Of a stretch of DNA of 64,000 nucleotides, positions 51,641 through 60,376 are shown piece by piece (position 1 is the stretch's first letter; the number at the start of each line of letters is the position of its first letter). The translations under genes were made by a program, and so were the position numbers. Under the pieces are notes generated by a model, which was not told where the DNA came from, did no database searches, and saw only the letters and a list, made by a program, of their open reading frames with translations. The DNA comes from Mesorhizobium sp. CA14 (GTDB lineage Bacteria; Pseudomonadota; Alphaproteobacteria; Rhizobiales; Rhizobiaceae), in contig NZ_JAIUHR010000020.1 in assembly GCF_020165195.1 (NCBI RefSeq), positions 47,071 through 111,070 of the forward strand, written 5' to 3'.

Positions 51641-51766
51641 TCGGAGACGCCCACATATCCTTGCTTCGTCCCTTTTGCTGGCGTAATGAGGCGCCCGCGC
51701 AAGGCAATGCGTTCCATGCGCCGCGACGGGGCCATCCCGCAGTTTCAGATCGGACGAGCTCCCGCG

Positions 51767-53410
51767 ATGAACAGGAACTACCTCTTCCTCTTTCTGTTCA
51801 GCATCGTCATGACTGTCAGCGGGCTGGCCAGCCTTCCGCCGGTCGACCGCGACGAATCCCGCTTCGTCCAGGCGACCAAGCAGATGGTCGAGACGGGCGA
51901 CTATGTCGATATCCGCCTGCAGGATGTCACGCGCTACAAGAAGCCGATCGGCATCTACTGGCTGCAGTCGGCGGCGGTCGCATTGAGCGGCGAGGGGGCT
52001 GCGGCGCCCATCTGGATCTATCGCCTGGTCTCGATGCTGGGCATCGCGCTCGCGGTCGTCGGTATCGGCTGGACCGGGACAAAACTCTTCGGCGCCAATG
52101 CCGGGCTGGCCGCCGGCCTGATGATGGCGGCGATCTTCGCCACCGCCTTCGAGGGCCGCGACGCCAAGACCGATGCCATGCTGCTTGCCTGCTGCGTGAT
52201 AGCGCAAGGCGCGCTGGCGCAGGTCTATTGGGCTTCGAAGCGCAACGAACCGGTTCCCGGGCATCTGCCGCGGATTTTCTGGATCGCGCAAGGCTTCGGC
52301 ATCCTCATCAAGGGCCCGGTTTCGCCGCTACTGTCGCTGCTGACGGCCGCTGCGCTCTTTGCCTTCGACCGCGATTGGCGCTGGCTCCTGAAGATGAAGC
52401 TGGTGCGCGGCATCCTGATCGTGCTCGTGATCGTGCTGCCGTGGCTCATTCTCATCACCTGGAAGAGCGGCGGCGCCTTCTTCCAGGAGGCGGTCGGCAA
52501 GGACATGCTGAACAAGGTGGCGCAGGGCGAGGAATCGCACGGCCTGCCGCCCGGCTTCTACATGCTGACCTATTCGCTGTTCATGTGGCCCTTCGGGCTG
52601 ATCGCGGTCGGCGCCGGGCTCCAGGCGATCAACCGTTTTTGGGACGATCCGCGCCTGCGCTTCTGCCTGGCCTGGTACGTCCCGTTCTGGTTGGTGTTCG
52701 AGGCGATCCCGACCAAGCTGCCGCATTATGTGATGCCTGCCTATCCGGGCATGGCGCTTTTGGTCGGCTGGCTGCTCACCTTGCCGGCTGACAAGGCCAA
52801 CGCGCCGCTGAAGCGCTGGCAGACATGGCTGTGGTGGGCGACGGCTTTCGGCCTTGCCGTGGTGGCGATCGGCCTTGCCGTGGTCTGCGTCGGCGCGCCG
52901 CTTTATCTGACAAAGACCTTCTCCTGGTGGAGCATACCGGCCGCGATCGCCGCTCTGGTCACCGGCTATCTTGCTTTCCCCAGGCAGTTGCAGGTGCCGC
53001 TTCCGCGCATCGCCGCAATCGCCTTCGGCGCCGGCATCACCTTCAGCCTGCTGTTCGGCGTCATCGCGCCGTTGCTGAAACCGATCTGGCTCAGCCCCGC
53101 CGTCAAGGCCGCCGTCGACGCCAACCGGCTCTGCGACACCACGGTGCTCGCCTCGGCGAAATTCCAGGAGCCGAGCCTGGTCTTCCTGGTCGGCACCAAG
53201 ACCGTGCTTACCGATGTCGAGGGGGTGGCGCGGCATCTGCTCGCCGATCCGCCCTGCGCGCTTGGGCTGGCGCCGATCAAGGACGAGCAGAAGCTTTCGG
53301 ATGTGCTGACCGCCCAGGGCAAATCGGCGAAGCGGCTGACCGAGATCGACGGCATCAACTATTCGTCAGGAGACAAGCTTTCGCTCGGCCTTTACCGGGT
53401 GACTCCGTGA
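51767..53410 (+). CDS. GT39/ArnT-like membrane glycosyltransferase
   Basis: This protein of about 547 aa has eleven or more helices and the GT-C pattern PVDRDESRFVQATKQMVETG (acidic DxE in the first periplasmic loop) and RYKKPIGIYWLQSAAVALSG, typical of ArnT-like and polyprenol-phosphate-sugar transferases. Its KPPL-type motif is KKPIGIYW. It would transfer a sugar from undecaprenyl phosphate to lipid A or another envelope acceptor. ATG 51767 (MNRNYLFLF) is the family-like start; the frame is open upstream. It is followed 48 bp later by a PAP2 phosphatase. Confidence 0.8.
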   Translation: MNRNYLFLFLFSIVMTVSGLASLPPVDRDESRFVQATKQMVETGDYVDIRLQDVTRYKKPIGIYWLQSAAVALSGEGAAAPIWIYRLVSMLGIALAVVGIGWTGTKLFGANAGLAAGLMMAAIFATAFEGRDAKTDAMLLACCVIAQGALAQVYWASKRNEPVPGHLPRIFWIAQGFGILIKGPVSPLLSLLTAAALFAFDRDWRWLLKMKLVRGILIVLVIVLPWLILITWKSGGAFFQEAVGKDMLNKVAQGEESHGLPPGFYMLTYSLFMWPFGLIAVGAGLQAINRFWDDPRLRFCLAWYVPFWLVFEAIPTKLPHYVMPAYPGMALLVGWLLTLPADKANAPLKRWQTWLWWATAFGLAVVAIGLAVVCVGAPLYLTKTFSWWSIPAAIAALVTGYLAFPRQLQVPLPRIAAIAFGAGITFSLLFGVIAPLLKPIWLSPAVKAAVDANRLCDTTVLASAKFQEPSLVFLVGTKTVLTDVEGVARHLLADPPCALGLAPIKDEQKLSDVLTAQGKSAKRLTEIDGINYSSGDKLSLGLYRVTP

Positions 53411-53458
53411 TGAATAGCGTCGGGCATCGAATGTCCCTATAGACTTTGCGCCGAAGCC

Positions 53459-54319
53459 ATGTCCGCCGCGCCACTTGCCCTTTACCGCCGCTCGCTCGGC
53501 AATTTCCGCGACACGATGTCGATCGTGAAGCGACGCTTTGTCGTGCGGCCGGCGCGCTATCCGCGAATTCTGTGGAGCGTCTGGCTTGTGGCCTGGATGC
53601 TGCTCACCGTGACGATCTTCCTGCGTCTCGACACCGGCGCGGGCGAGATGCGCGGCGAATGGTCACCCGGCTTCGTGCGCTTCACCGATTTCTTCACGCA
53701 GTTCGGCTTGGGCGGTTGGTATCTCATTCCGGCGGCGCTCTGCCTCGTCGCTGCCAATCTGACGGATTGGCGCGGCCTGTCCATGCGTGGGCGGCTGGTC
53801 GTCTACAACTGGACGTGTTTCGCGTTCCTGGTGCTCTGCGCCGTCGGCCTGTCCGGTCTGGCGGTCAACCTGTTGAAATACGGCATCGGCCGGGCCCGGC
53901 CGCTCTATTTCGACAGTTTCGGCGTCTTGTCGCTGCATCCTTTCTCCATGGACGCGCGCTTTGCCGGCTTTCCGTCCGGCCATGCCACGACGATGGGCGC
54001 GGTGTTCGGCATCCTGCTGCTGCTGTTCCCGCGGCGCTGGTATGTCGCGCTGGCGGTCACCGCCTGCATCGCCTCGACACGCGTCTTCGTCGGCGCGCAC
54101 TATCCGAGCGACACGGTCGCGGGCTTCGGCCTCGGGTTGGCCTTTGCGGTGGTCTCGGGGCTGGTGTTTGCCCGGCTTGGCTTCATCTTCGGCCAGTCAG
54201 GCTCGAAGCTGCCCGTGCGCAAGCGGACATTCCGGCTGGGACCGTCCCGCGCGCCGAGAGGCAGAATTGCGGCGGCCGATCCGGTGGAGACCGGCGTCGA
54301 CCGAACCCAGACCCCCTAA
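53459..54319 (+). CDS. PAP2-family membrane phosphatase
   Basis: This 286-aa integral membrane protein has the three PAP2 motifs: KYGIGRARP (about 141), FPSGHATTMG (about 171) and STRVFVGAHYPSDT (about 208). All catalytic residues (Lys/Arg, Ser-Gly-His, Arg...His...Asp) are visible. PAP2 enzymes dephosphorylate lipid phosphates such as undecaprenyl diphosphate or lipid A; LpxE/LpxF-type activity would fit the GT39 neighbour. The C-terminal tail is basic and Pro-rich. Probably co-transcribed with the GT39 gene. Confidence 0.87.
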   Translation: MSAAPLALYRRSLGNFRDTMSIVKRRFVVRPARYPRILWSVWLVAWMLLTVTIFLRLDTGAGEMRGEWSPGFVRFTDFFTQFGLGGWYLIPAALCLVAANLTDWRGLSMRGRLVVYNWTCFAFLVLCAVGLSGLAVNLLKYGIGRARPLYFDSFGVLSLHPFSMDARFAGFPSGHATTMGAVFGILLLLFPRRWYVALAVTACIASTRVFVGAHYPSDTVAGFGLGLAFAVVSGLVFARLGFIFGQSGSKLPVRKRTFRLGPSRAPRGRIAAADPVETGVDRTQTP

Positions 54320-54338
54320 GACGCTTGGACTGGCGGCC

Positions 54339-55013
54339 TTAGCGGAGGCGCTTCGGCCTCGGATCTGCGAGCTCGCCGGCGAGGCGACGGTCGAGATAGT
54401 CGGCGCACTCCTGGATCAGCAGCTCGGAATCGTTGGCGAAGAAATGGTTCGCGCCGGGCAGCGTTTTCTGGGTGATAGTGATGCCCTTTTGCGTGTGCAG
54501 CTTGTCGACCAGGCCCTGTACGTCCTTCGGCGGGGCCACCTTGTCGGCATCGCCATGGATAATCAGGCCGGATGACGGGCAGGGCGCCAGGAAGGAGAAA
54601 TCATAGGTGTTGGGCTGCGGCGCGACCGAGATGAAGCCCTCGATCTCAGGCCGGCGCATCAGAAGCTGCATGCCGATCCATGAGCCGAACGAATAGCCGG
54701 CGACCCAGCAGCTCTTGGAATCCGGATGCAGCGACTGCACCCAGTCGAGCGCCGCGGCCGCGTCCGACAATTCGCCGGTGCCGTGGTCGAACTCGCCCTG
54801 GCTGCGGCCGATGCCGCGGAAATTGAAGCGCAGCACGGTGAAATCGCGCTTCTGGAACATGTAGAAGAGGTCGTAGACGATCTTGTTGTTCATCGTGCCG
54901 CCGAATTGCGGGTGCGGGTGCAGCACGATGGCGATCGGGGCGCTCTTTTCCTTCGAGGGCTGATAACGTCCCTCCAGGCGACCAGCCGGACCGGCGAAAA
55001 TGACCTCAGGCAT
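54339..55013 (-). CDS. Alpha/beta hydrolase (small esterase-like)
   Basis: This 224-aa alpha/beta-hydrolase begins MPEVIFAGPAGRLEGRYQPS and has the HPHPQFGGTMNN oxyanion segment, the nucleophile elbow GYSFGSWIG (Ser near 104), an Asp in IIHGDADKVAPP and His in PGANHFFAND. This is the family often labelled as alpha/beta hydrolase of the DUF-dienelactone type. Its substrate is unknown. It is tail-to-tail with the PAP2 gene and head-to-head with the suf operon. Confidence 0.82.
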   Translation of the reverse strand: MPEVIFAGPAGRLEGRYQPSKEKSAPIAIVLHPHPQFGGTMNNKIVYDLFYMFQKRDFTVLRFNFRGIGRSQGEFDHGTGELSDAAAALDWVQSLHPDSKSCWVAGYSFGSWIGMQLLMRRPEIEGFISVAPQPNTYDFSFLAPCPSSGLIIHGDADKVAPPKDVQGLVDKLHTQKGITITQKTLPGANHFFANDSELLIQECADYLDRRLAGELADPRPKRLR

Positions 55014-55094
55014 AAAATACTCCACGTGGCATATGAATGCGCTAGCCCGGAACTCTTCGGCCCAACTCTCGTGCGGCCCCACACCTTCTGTGGC

Positions 55095-55147
55095 CTTGAC
55101 GCCGGGCGAGCGTCTTCCTAGAAGCTAGTTTAGAATTGTTCAAAACT
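55095..55147 (+). promoter_or_regulatory. Putative iron-control (ICE-like) box and promoter of suf
   Basis: CTTGAC (55095-55100), a 17-bp spacer and CTAGAA (55118-55123) form a possible promoter. Just after it, AGTTTAGAA-TTG-TTCAAAACT (55127-55147) is an imperfect inverted repeat (8 of 9 pairs) resembling the Irr ICE motif TTTAGAAnnnTTCTAAA. It is 132 bp upstream of the first suf gene. Iron-dependent control of this operon is known in related rhizobia; binding here is inferred. Confidence 0.45.
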
Positions 55148-55278
55148 GGGAGGCCGAAACCCGATGGTCCGGCCGCCCGCGCCGCAAGCCGCGTAAATAG
55201 GACGGCTTGCCTTGCAATTTCAAGGAAATAACGCGCTATCCTCGCGGGATAGTTGGCGAAAGGACGAACTGAGCGAAA

Positions 55279-56439
55279 ATGGCCGCAACCCGCGCCTATC
55301 TCGACTACAACGCCAGCGCGCCGCTCCTTGCGGAAGCGCGCGCGGCGATGGTCGCCGCGCTCGATGCCGCCAACCCCTCATCGGTCCACACCGAGGGCCG
55401 GGCCTCGCGCCGGCTGGTCGAAGACGCGCGCCGCGACGTGGCGCGGCTGGTCAACGCCAGGCCCGAACATGTCGTCTTCACCTCCGGCGCCACCGAAGCT
55501 GCTTCGACGCTGCTGGGGCCCGACTGGCAAATGGGACGCGGCGCCATCCGCATGAGCCATCTCTATGTCTCGGCGGCGGATCATCCCTGCATCCTGAATG
55601 GTGGGCGCTTCGCTGCGGCGCTGATGACGAGGATCGGCGTCGATCGCAACGGCATTGCCGATCTCGACGCGCTTGCCGCAGCGCTCGCCGCGCATGACAA
55701 GGCCGCCGGCCTGCCGCTGGTGGCGATCCACACCGCCAACAACGAGACCGGCGTCGTCCAGCCGATTGGGCGCATTGCCGAAATCGTCAAGGAAGCGGGC
55801 GGGGTGCTGGTCGTCGACGCCGTGCAGGCCGTTGGGCGGATTCCGATCGATATGTCAGGTCCTTATGCCGATTATCTGATCCTGTCCTCGCACAAGATCG
55901 GCGGTCCGAAAGGCATCGGCGCGATCGTCGCCGCGTCCGACCTGATGATGCCGCGCCCACTGATCAATGGCGGCGGCCAGGAAAAAGGGCACCGCGCCGG
56001 CACGGAAAACGTCGCCGGGATCGCAGGTTTCGGCGCCGCCGCGCGTGCCGCGCTGGCCGGTCTCGCCGAGATGGAGGCCATCGCGCGCCGGCGCGACGAG
56101 GTCGAAGCCATAGTGACCGAATTGGCGCCCGACGCGGAAATCTTTGGAGCAGCATCGCCAAGGCTTGCCAACACGACATTCTTCGCTATTCCCGGCATCA
56201 AGGCCGAGACGGCGCAGATCGCTTTCGATCTTGCCGGCGTCGCGCTGTCGGCGGGCTCGGCCTGCTCGTCGGGAAAGGTCGGACCGAGCCATGTGCTCAA
56301 GGCGATGGGCCATGGCGACAGCCTGGGCGCCTTGCGCGTCTCGATCGGGCGTGCGACCGCCGCCGAGGATATCGCGGCGTTCCGGGCGGCGCTGGCCGGC
56401 ATCGTCGCGCGCCGGGCGGGCAAGGAAGAAGCCGCCTGA
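55279..56439 (+). CDS. sufS2: Cysteine desulfurase (IscS/NifS-like, suf operon first gene)
   Basis: This 386-aa PLP enzyme has YLDYNASAPL, the TSGATEA phosphate loop, AIHTANNETGVVQP, the PLP Lys in SSHKIGGPKGIGA and the Cys loop SAGSACSSGKVGPSHVLKAM. It is of NifS/IscS type, distinct from the SufS further down. In rhizobia and Agrobacterium such a gene heads the suf operon (S2-B-C-D-S1-X-A), and this layout is reproduced here. It supplies persulphide sulphur for Fe-S assembly. ATG 55279 opens MAATRAYLDYN. Confidence 0.85.
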   Translation: MAATRAYLDYNASAPLLAEARAAMVAALDAANPSSVHTEGRASRRLVEDARRDVARLVNARPEHVVFTSGATEAASTLLGPDWQMGRGAIRMSHLYVSAADHPCILNGGRFAAALMTRIGVDRNGIADLDALAAALAAHDKAAGLPLVAIHTANNETGVVQPIGRIAEIVKEAGGVLVVDAVQAVGRIPIDMSGPYADYLILSSHKIGGPKGIGAIVAASDLMMPRPLINGGGQEKGHRAGTENVAGIAGFGAAARAALAGLAEMEAIARRRDEVEAIVTELAPDAEIFGAASPRLANTTFFAIPGIKAETAQIAFDLAGVALSAGSACSSGKVGPSHVLKAMGHGDSLGALRVSIGRATAAEDIAAFRAALAGIVARRAGKEEAA

Positions 56440-56678
56440 CGCGGCAAAGCATCGGAACGAGAAACGCCTTGCGGTTTCCGGATTTCCGCTGCTCGAAAAC
56501 GAATTCAGGCTTTAGGGCCTGGTAGAGCCGTGCGTTTTGTCCTGGCCGGGTGAATTTCCGGCGGACACGCACTATATGGAGCCTACTCCGCCGCGAGTCC
56601 CTCCCTGGGGCGCGATTTCGGCGGTGCCATAGTTTGAAAACTGCCGGGCCTTGACCCCGGCGTGGATGGAGAACGCTT
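56440..56678 (+). promoter_or_regulatory. Spacer before sufB
   Basis: About 240 bp without a gene. AGTTTGAAAACT at 56631-56642 has 5-bp inverted arms and could be a weak regulatory site; GGAG precedes the sufB ATG by 7 bp. Read-through from the upstream gene, or a second promoter here, are both possible. Confidence 0.3.
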
Positions 56679-58196
56679 ATGCCTGCTGTGCAGGAGACGA
56701 TCGATCGGGTTCGAAAGATCGACGTCGACCAGTATAAATACGGATTCCAGACAGAGATCGAGATGGACAAGGCCCCCAAGGGCCTGAGCGAAGATATCAT
56801 CCGTCTGATCTCCGAGAAGAAGGGCGAGCCGGACTGGATGCTGGAATGGCGTCTGGGAGCCTATCGCCGCTGGCTGACGCTGGAAGAGCCGACCTGGGCG
56901 CGCGTCCACTATCCGAAGATCAACTTCCAGGACATCCACTACTATGCCGCGCCGAAGAGCACGCCGGGGCCGAAATCGCTGAGCGAAGTCGACCCTGAAC
57001 TGCTCAAGGTCTACGAGAAGCTCGGCATCCCGCTCAAGGAGCAGGAGATCCTCGCCGGCGTGCAGAAGCCCGCCGTCACGGACGAGGACGAGATCGGCGA
57101 CAACGTCTACAAGTCCGGCCGAGTCGCGGTCGACGCCGTGTTCGATTCCGTTTCGGTGGTCACCACCTTCAAGAAGGAACTGGCGCAGGCGGGCGTCATC
57201 TTTTGCTCGATCTCGGAAGCGATCCGCGAGCATCCGGAGCTGGTGAAGAAATATCTCGGCTCGGTCGTGCCGACCTCGGACAATTTCTACGCGACGCTTA
57301 ATTCCGCGGTGTTCACCGACGGCTCGTTCGTCTTCGTGCCCAAGGGCGTTCGCTGCCCGATGGAACTATCGACCTATTTCCGCATCAACGAGAAGAACAC
57401 TGGCCAGTTCGAGCGCACGCTGATCATCGCCGAGGAGGGGGCCTATGTCTCCTATCTCGAAGGCTGCACGGCGCCGCAGCGCGACGAGAACCAGCTGCAT
57501 GCCGCGGTGGTCGAGCTGATCGCGCTCGACGATGCCGAGATCAAGTACTCGACGGTGCAGAACTGGTATCCCGGCGATGCCGAGGGCAAGGGCGGCATCT
57601 ACAATTTCGTCACCAAGCGCGGCGACTGCCGCGGCGACCGCTCGAAGATCTCGTGGACACAGGTCGAGACCGGTTCGGCGATCACCTGGAAATATCCGAG
57701 CTGCATCCTGCGCGGCGACGATTCCAGCGGCGAATTCTATTCGATCGCGGTGTCGAACGGTTATCAGCAGGTCGACAGCGGCACCAAGATGATCCATCTC
57801 GGCAAGAACACGTCGAGCCGCATCATCTCCAAGGGTATCGCCGCCGGCTTCTCGCAGAACACCTATCGCGGCCAGGTTTCGGCGCATCGCAAGGCGGCCA
57901 ACGCGCGCAACTTCACCAATTGCGATTCGCTGCTGATCGGCGACCAGTGCGGCGCGCACACCGTGCCTTACATGGAGGCCAAGAACGCGACGGCGAAGTT
58001 CGAGCACGAAGCGACGACCTCGAAGATCTCCGAGGACCAGAAGTTCTACGTCATGCAGCGCGGCATCCCCGAAGAGGAAGCAATCGCACTGATCGTCAAC
58101 GGCTTCGTCAAGGACGTCATCCAGCAGCTGCCGATGGAGTTCGCCGTCGAGGCGCAGAAGCTGATCGGCATCTCGCTTGAGGGTTCGGTCGGCTGA
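56679..58196 (+). CDS. sufB: Fe-S cluster assembly protein SufB
   Basis: This 505-aa protein has the SufB hallmarks: FDSVSVVTTFKKELAQAGVI, the conserved core IAEEGAYVSYLEGCTAPQRD and AVVELIALDDAEIKYSTVQN, with KSSRIISKGIAAG-like sequence TSSRIISKGIAAGFSQNTYR and NCDSLLIGDQCGAHTVPYME. The scaffold Cys and Glu residues are in place. It forms the SufBC2D complex that builds Fe-S clusters in the cytoplasm. ATG 56679 follows GGAG. Confidence 0.95.
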   Translation: MPAVQETIDRVRKIDVDQYKYGFQTEIEMDKAPKGLSEDIIRLISEKKGEPDWMLEWRLGAYRRWLTLEEPTWARVHYPKINFQDIHYYAAPKSTPGPKSLSEVDPELLKVYEKLGIPLKEQEILAGVQKPAVTDEDEIGDNVYKSGRVAVDAVFDSVSVVTTFKKELAQAGVIFCSISEAIREHPELVKKYLGSVVPTSDNFYATLNSAVFTDGSFVFVPKGVRCPMELSTYFRINEKNTGQFERTLIIAEEGAYVSYLEGCTAPQRDENQLHAAVVELIALDDAEIKYSTVQNWYPGDAEGKGGIYNFVTKRGDCRGDRSKISWTQVETGSAITWKYPSCILRGDDSSGEFYSIAVSNGYQQVDSGTKMIHLGKNTSSRIISKGIAAGFSQNTYRGQVSAHRKAANARNFTNCDSLLIGDQCGAHTVPYMEAKNATAKFEHEATTSKISEDQKFYVMQRGIPEEEAIALIVNGFVKDVIQQLPMEFAVEAQKLIGISLEGSVG

Positions 58197-58222
58197 CCGC
58201 AAAAGACATTCAGGAAGAAATT

Positions 58223-58978
58223 ATGCTTGAGATCAAGAATTTGCACGCCCGCATCGTCGATGACGGCACCGAGATCATCCGCGGGCTGAACCTGACGGTG
58301 AAAGCCGGCGAGGTCGCCGCCATCATGGGGCCGAACGGCTCGGGCAAGTCGACGCTGTCCTATATCCTCGCCGGCCGCGAGGACTATGAGGTGACGGAGG
58401 GCGACATCCTCTATAACGGCCAGTCGATCCTCGAAATGGATCCGGCCGAGCGCGCCACCGCCGGCATCTTCCTCGCCTTCCAGTACCCGATGGAGATACC
58501 GGGCGTCGCCACCATGGAATTCCTGAAAGTGGCGATGAACGAGCAGCGCAAGGCGCGCGGCGAGGAGCCGCTGAAGGTTCCGGAATTCCTGAAGCGGGTG
58601 AAGGAGGCTGCCGCCTCGCTCAGCATGGACATGAACATGCTGAAGCGGCCGCTCAATGTCGGCTTCTCGGGCGGCGAGAAGAAGCGCGCCGAGATCCTGC
58701 AGATGAAGCTCTTGGAGCCAAAACTCTGCGTGCTCGACGAAACCGATTCCGGCCTCGACATCGACGCGCTGAAGATCGTCTCGGACGGCGTCAACGCGCT
58801 GCGCTCGCCGGACCGCGCCATCGTCGTCATCACCCACTACCAGCGCCTGCTCGAGCATATCGTGCCTGATACGGTGCACGTGCTCTACAGGGGCCAGGTG
58901 ATCAAGTCGGGCGACAAGTCGCTGGCGCTCGACCTCGAGGCCAACGGCTATGCCGGCGTGATCGGGCAAGCCGCGTGA
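58223..58978 (+). CDS. sufC: Fe-S assembly ATPase SufC
   Basis: This 251-aa ABC-type ATPase has Walker A GPNGSGKST near 37, the SufC signature FSGGEKKRAEILQMKLLEPK and Walker B LCVLDETDSGLDIDALKIVS, with ITHYQRLLE as H-loop. The ETDSGLDIDAL string is diagnostic. It drives conformational change in SufB-SufD. It starts 26 bp after sufB with GGAAG upstream. Confidence 0.95.
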   Translation: MLEIKNLHARIVDDGTEIIRGLNLTVKAGEVAAIMGPNGSGKSTLSYILAGREDYEVTEGDILYNGQSILEMDPAERATAGIFLAFQYPMEIPGVATMEFLKVAMNEQRKARGEEPLKVPEFLKRVKEAAASLSMDMNMLKRPLNVGFSGGEKKRAEILQMKLLEPKLCVLDETDSGLDIDALKIVSDGVNALRSPDRAIVVITHYQRLLEHIVPDTVHVLYRGQVIKSGDKSLALDLEANGYAGVIGQAA

Positions 58979-59003
58979 GATGGGAGCAGTCGAGGCGAAA
59001 GTC

Positions 59004-60275
59004 ATGAACATGCACGCACAGCCCCAGCGGACATTGGCCGAGACGGCGCTGATCGATGCCTTCGGCGAGCGGCTGTCGCTGCTGCCTGGCGACCGCGCGG
59101 TGATGGTCAAGCGCGACGATGCGATCGAGGCGATCAAGCACGGCCTGCCGACGCGCCGCGTCGAATCCTGGCACTACACGGATCTGCGCCGGCTGCTGAC
59201 CAAGGTTCCGGCTTTCGAGGCCGGCGCCGTCACAAAGGCGCTTGCGCCGATCCTTGAAGGGTCGGCGGTCCTGCCGGTGCTGAACGGCCTCTCGCAGACG
59301 AAACTGCCGGAGATCGACGGCGTCGCCGTGCAGCGCCTGTCGGAGAAGCTGACCGACGGCAGCGTCGCGCCTGGACTCGATCCCTATGGCAGTGACGACG
59401 CGATCGGCGCGCTGAACACGGCTTTCGTCGCCGACGGCTATTTCGTCGACATCGCCGACGGCGCCGAGCTGGAAAAGCCGATCGAATTGCAGAACCTGCA
59501 GGCCGGCGGCCAGTCGCATGTGCGGCTCTTGGCGCGTGTCGGGGCCGGCGCGAAGGCAGTCATCGTCGAGCGCCAGGCAGGCGAAGGCGACGAGGCGCTC
59601 GCCTCTTCGGTCAGCCAGCTCGTGGTTGGCGACCGCGCGGAAGTGACCTGGCTGATCGTGCAGGAGCAGCCGGAGACGGCCACGCATCTCGCGCAGTTCA
59701 AGGCGCATATCGGCAAGGACGCGAAGCTGACGCTGTTCGTGATGAACGCCGGCGGCAAGCTGGTGCGCCAGGAGGTCGTGGTCAGGACGACGGGCGAGGG
59801 CGCCGATTTCAAGCTGCGCGGCATCAATCTTCTGGCCGGCGACACGCACACCGACACCACCATGGTACTCGACCATGCCGTGCCGCACACAACGTCGACC
59901 GAAGTGATCCGCAATGTGGTGACCGGCAAGGCGCGGGGCGTCTTCCAGGGCCGCATCAACGTGCATCAATACGCGCAGAAAACCAACGCCAAAATGGCCT
60001 GCAACACGCTGCTTCTGTCCGATGACGGCGAGTTCTCGACCAAGCCTGAGCTGGAGATCTTCGCCGACGACGTCGTCTGCGGCCATGGCGCCACCGTAAC
60101 CGAGATCGACCACGACCATCTGTTTTACCTGATGGCGCGCGGCATCGACGAGAAGTCGGCGCGGGGTCTTCTGGTGAAGGCGTTCGTCGCGGAAGTGATC
60201 GAGGAACTGGACGACGAGGCGCTGGTCGAAGCGCTCGAAGCGCGGCTCGACGGCTGGTTTTCGACGCACGGATAA
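59004..60275 (+). CDS. sufD: Fe-S cluster assembly protein SufD
   Basis: This 423-aa SufD has the typical RRVESWHYTDLRRLLTKVPA start region, the beta-helix core, FQGRINVHQYAQKTNAKMAC and NTLLLSDDGEFSTKPELEIF, DDVVCGHGATVTEIDHDHLF and the C-terminal SARGLLVKAFVAEVIEEL. ATG 59004 (MNMHAQPQRTLAETALIDAF) has GAGG 8 bp upstream and is preferred over ATG 58980. It partners SufB and SufC. A dispersed repeat follows it before sufS. Confidence 0.92.
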   Translation: MNMHAQPQRTLAETALIDAFGERLSLLPGDRAVMVKRDDAIEAIKHGLPTRRVESWHYTDLRRLLTKVPAFEAGAVTKALAPILEGSAVLPVLNGLSQTKLPEIDGVAVQRLSEKLTDGSVAPGLDPYGSDDAIGALNTAFVADGYFVDIADGAELEKPIELQNLQAGGQSHVRLLARVGAGAKAVIVERQAGEGDEALASSVSQLVVGDRAEVTWLIVQEQPETATHLAQFKAHIGKDAKLTLFVMNAGGKLVRQEVVVRTTGEGADFKLRGINLLAGDTHTDTTMVLDHAVPHTTSTEVIRNVVTGKARGVFQGRINVHQYAQKTNAKMACNTLLLSDDGEFSTKPELEIFADDVVCGHGATVTEIDHDHLFYLMARGIDEKSARGLLVKAFVAEVIEELDDEALVEALEARLDGWFSTHG

Positions 60276-60283
60276 GCGCCTTT

Positions 60284-60337
60284 CCTTCTCCCCTTGTGGG
60301 AGAAGGTGGCCGAGCGAAGCTCGGACGGATGAGGGGT
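60284..60337. repeat. Dispersed repeat with two hairpins inside the suf operon
   Basis: ccttctccccttgtgggaga plus agg (60284-60306) forms one inverted repeat and ccgagcgaagctcgg (60310-60324) another, followed by acggatgagggg. This double-hairpin sequence is a well-known intergenic repeat type in rhizobia. It lies between sufD and sufS and could modulate mRNA stability within the operon. Confidence 0.7.
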
Positions 60338-60376
60338 GTTGGAAGGATCGCGGCCTTGGCCGGCAAGGACTTCGAA

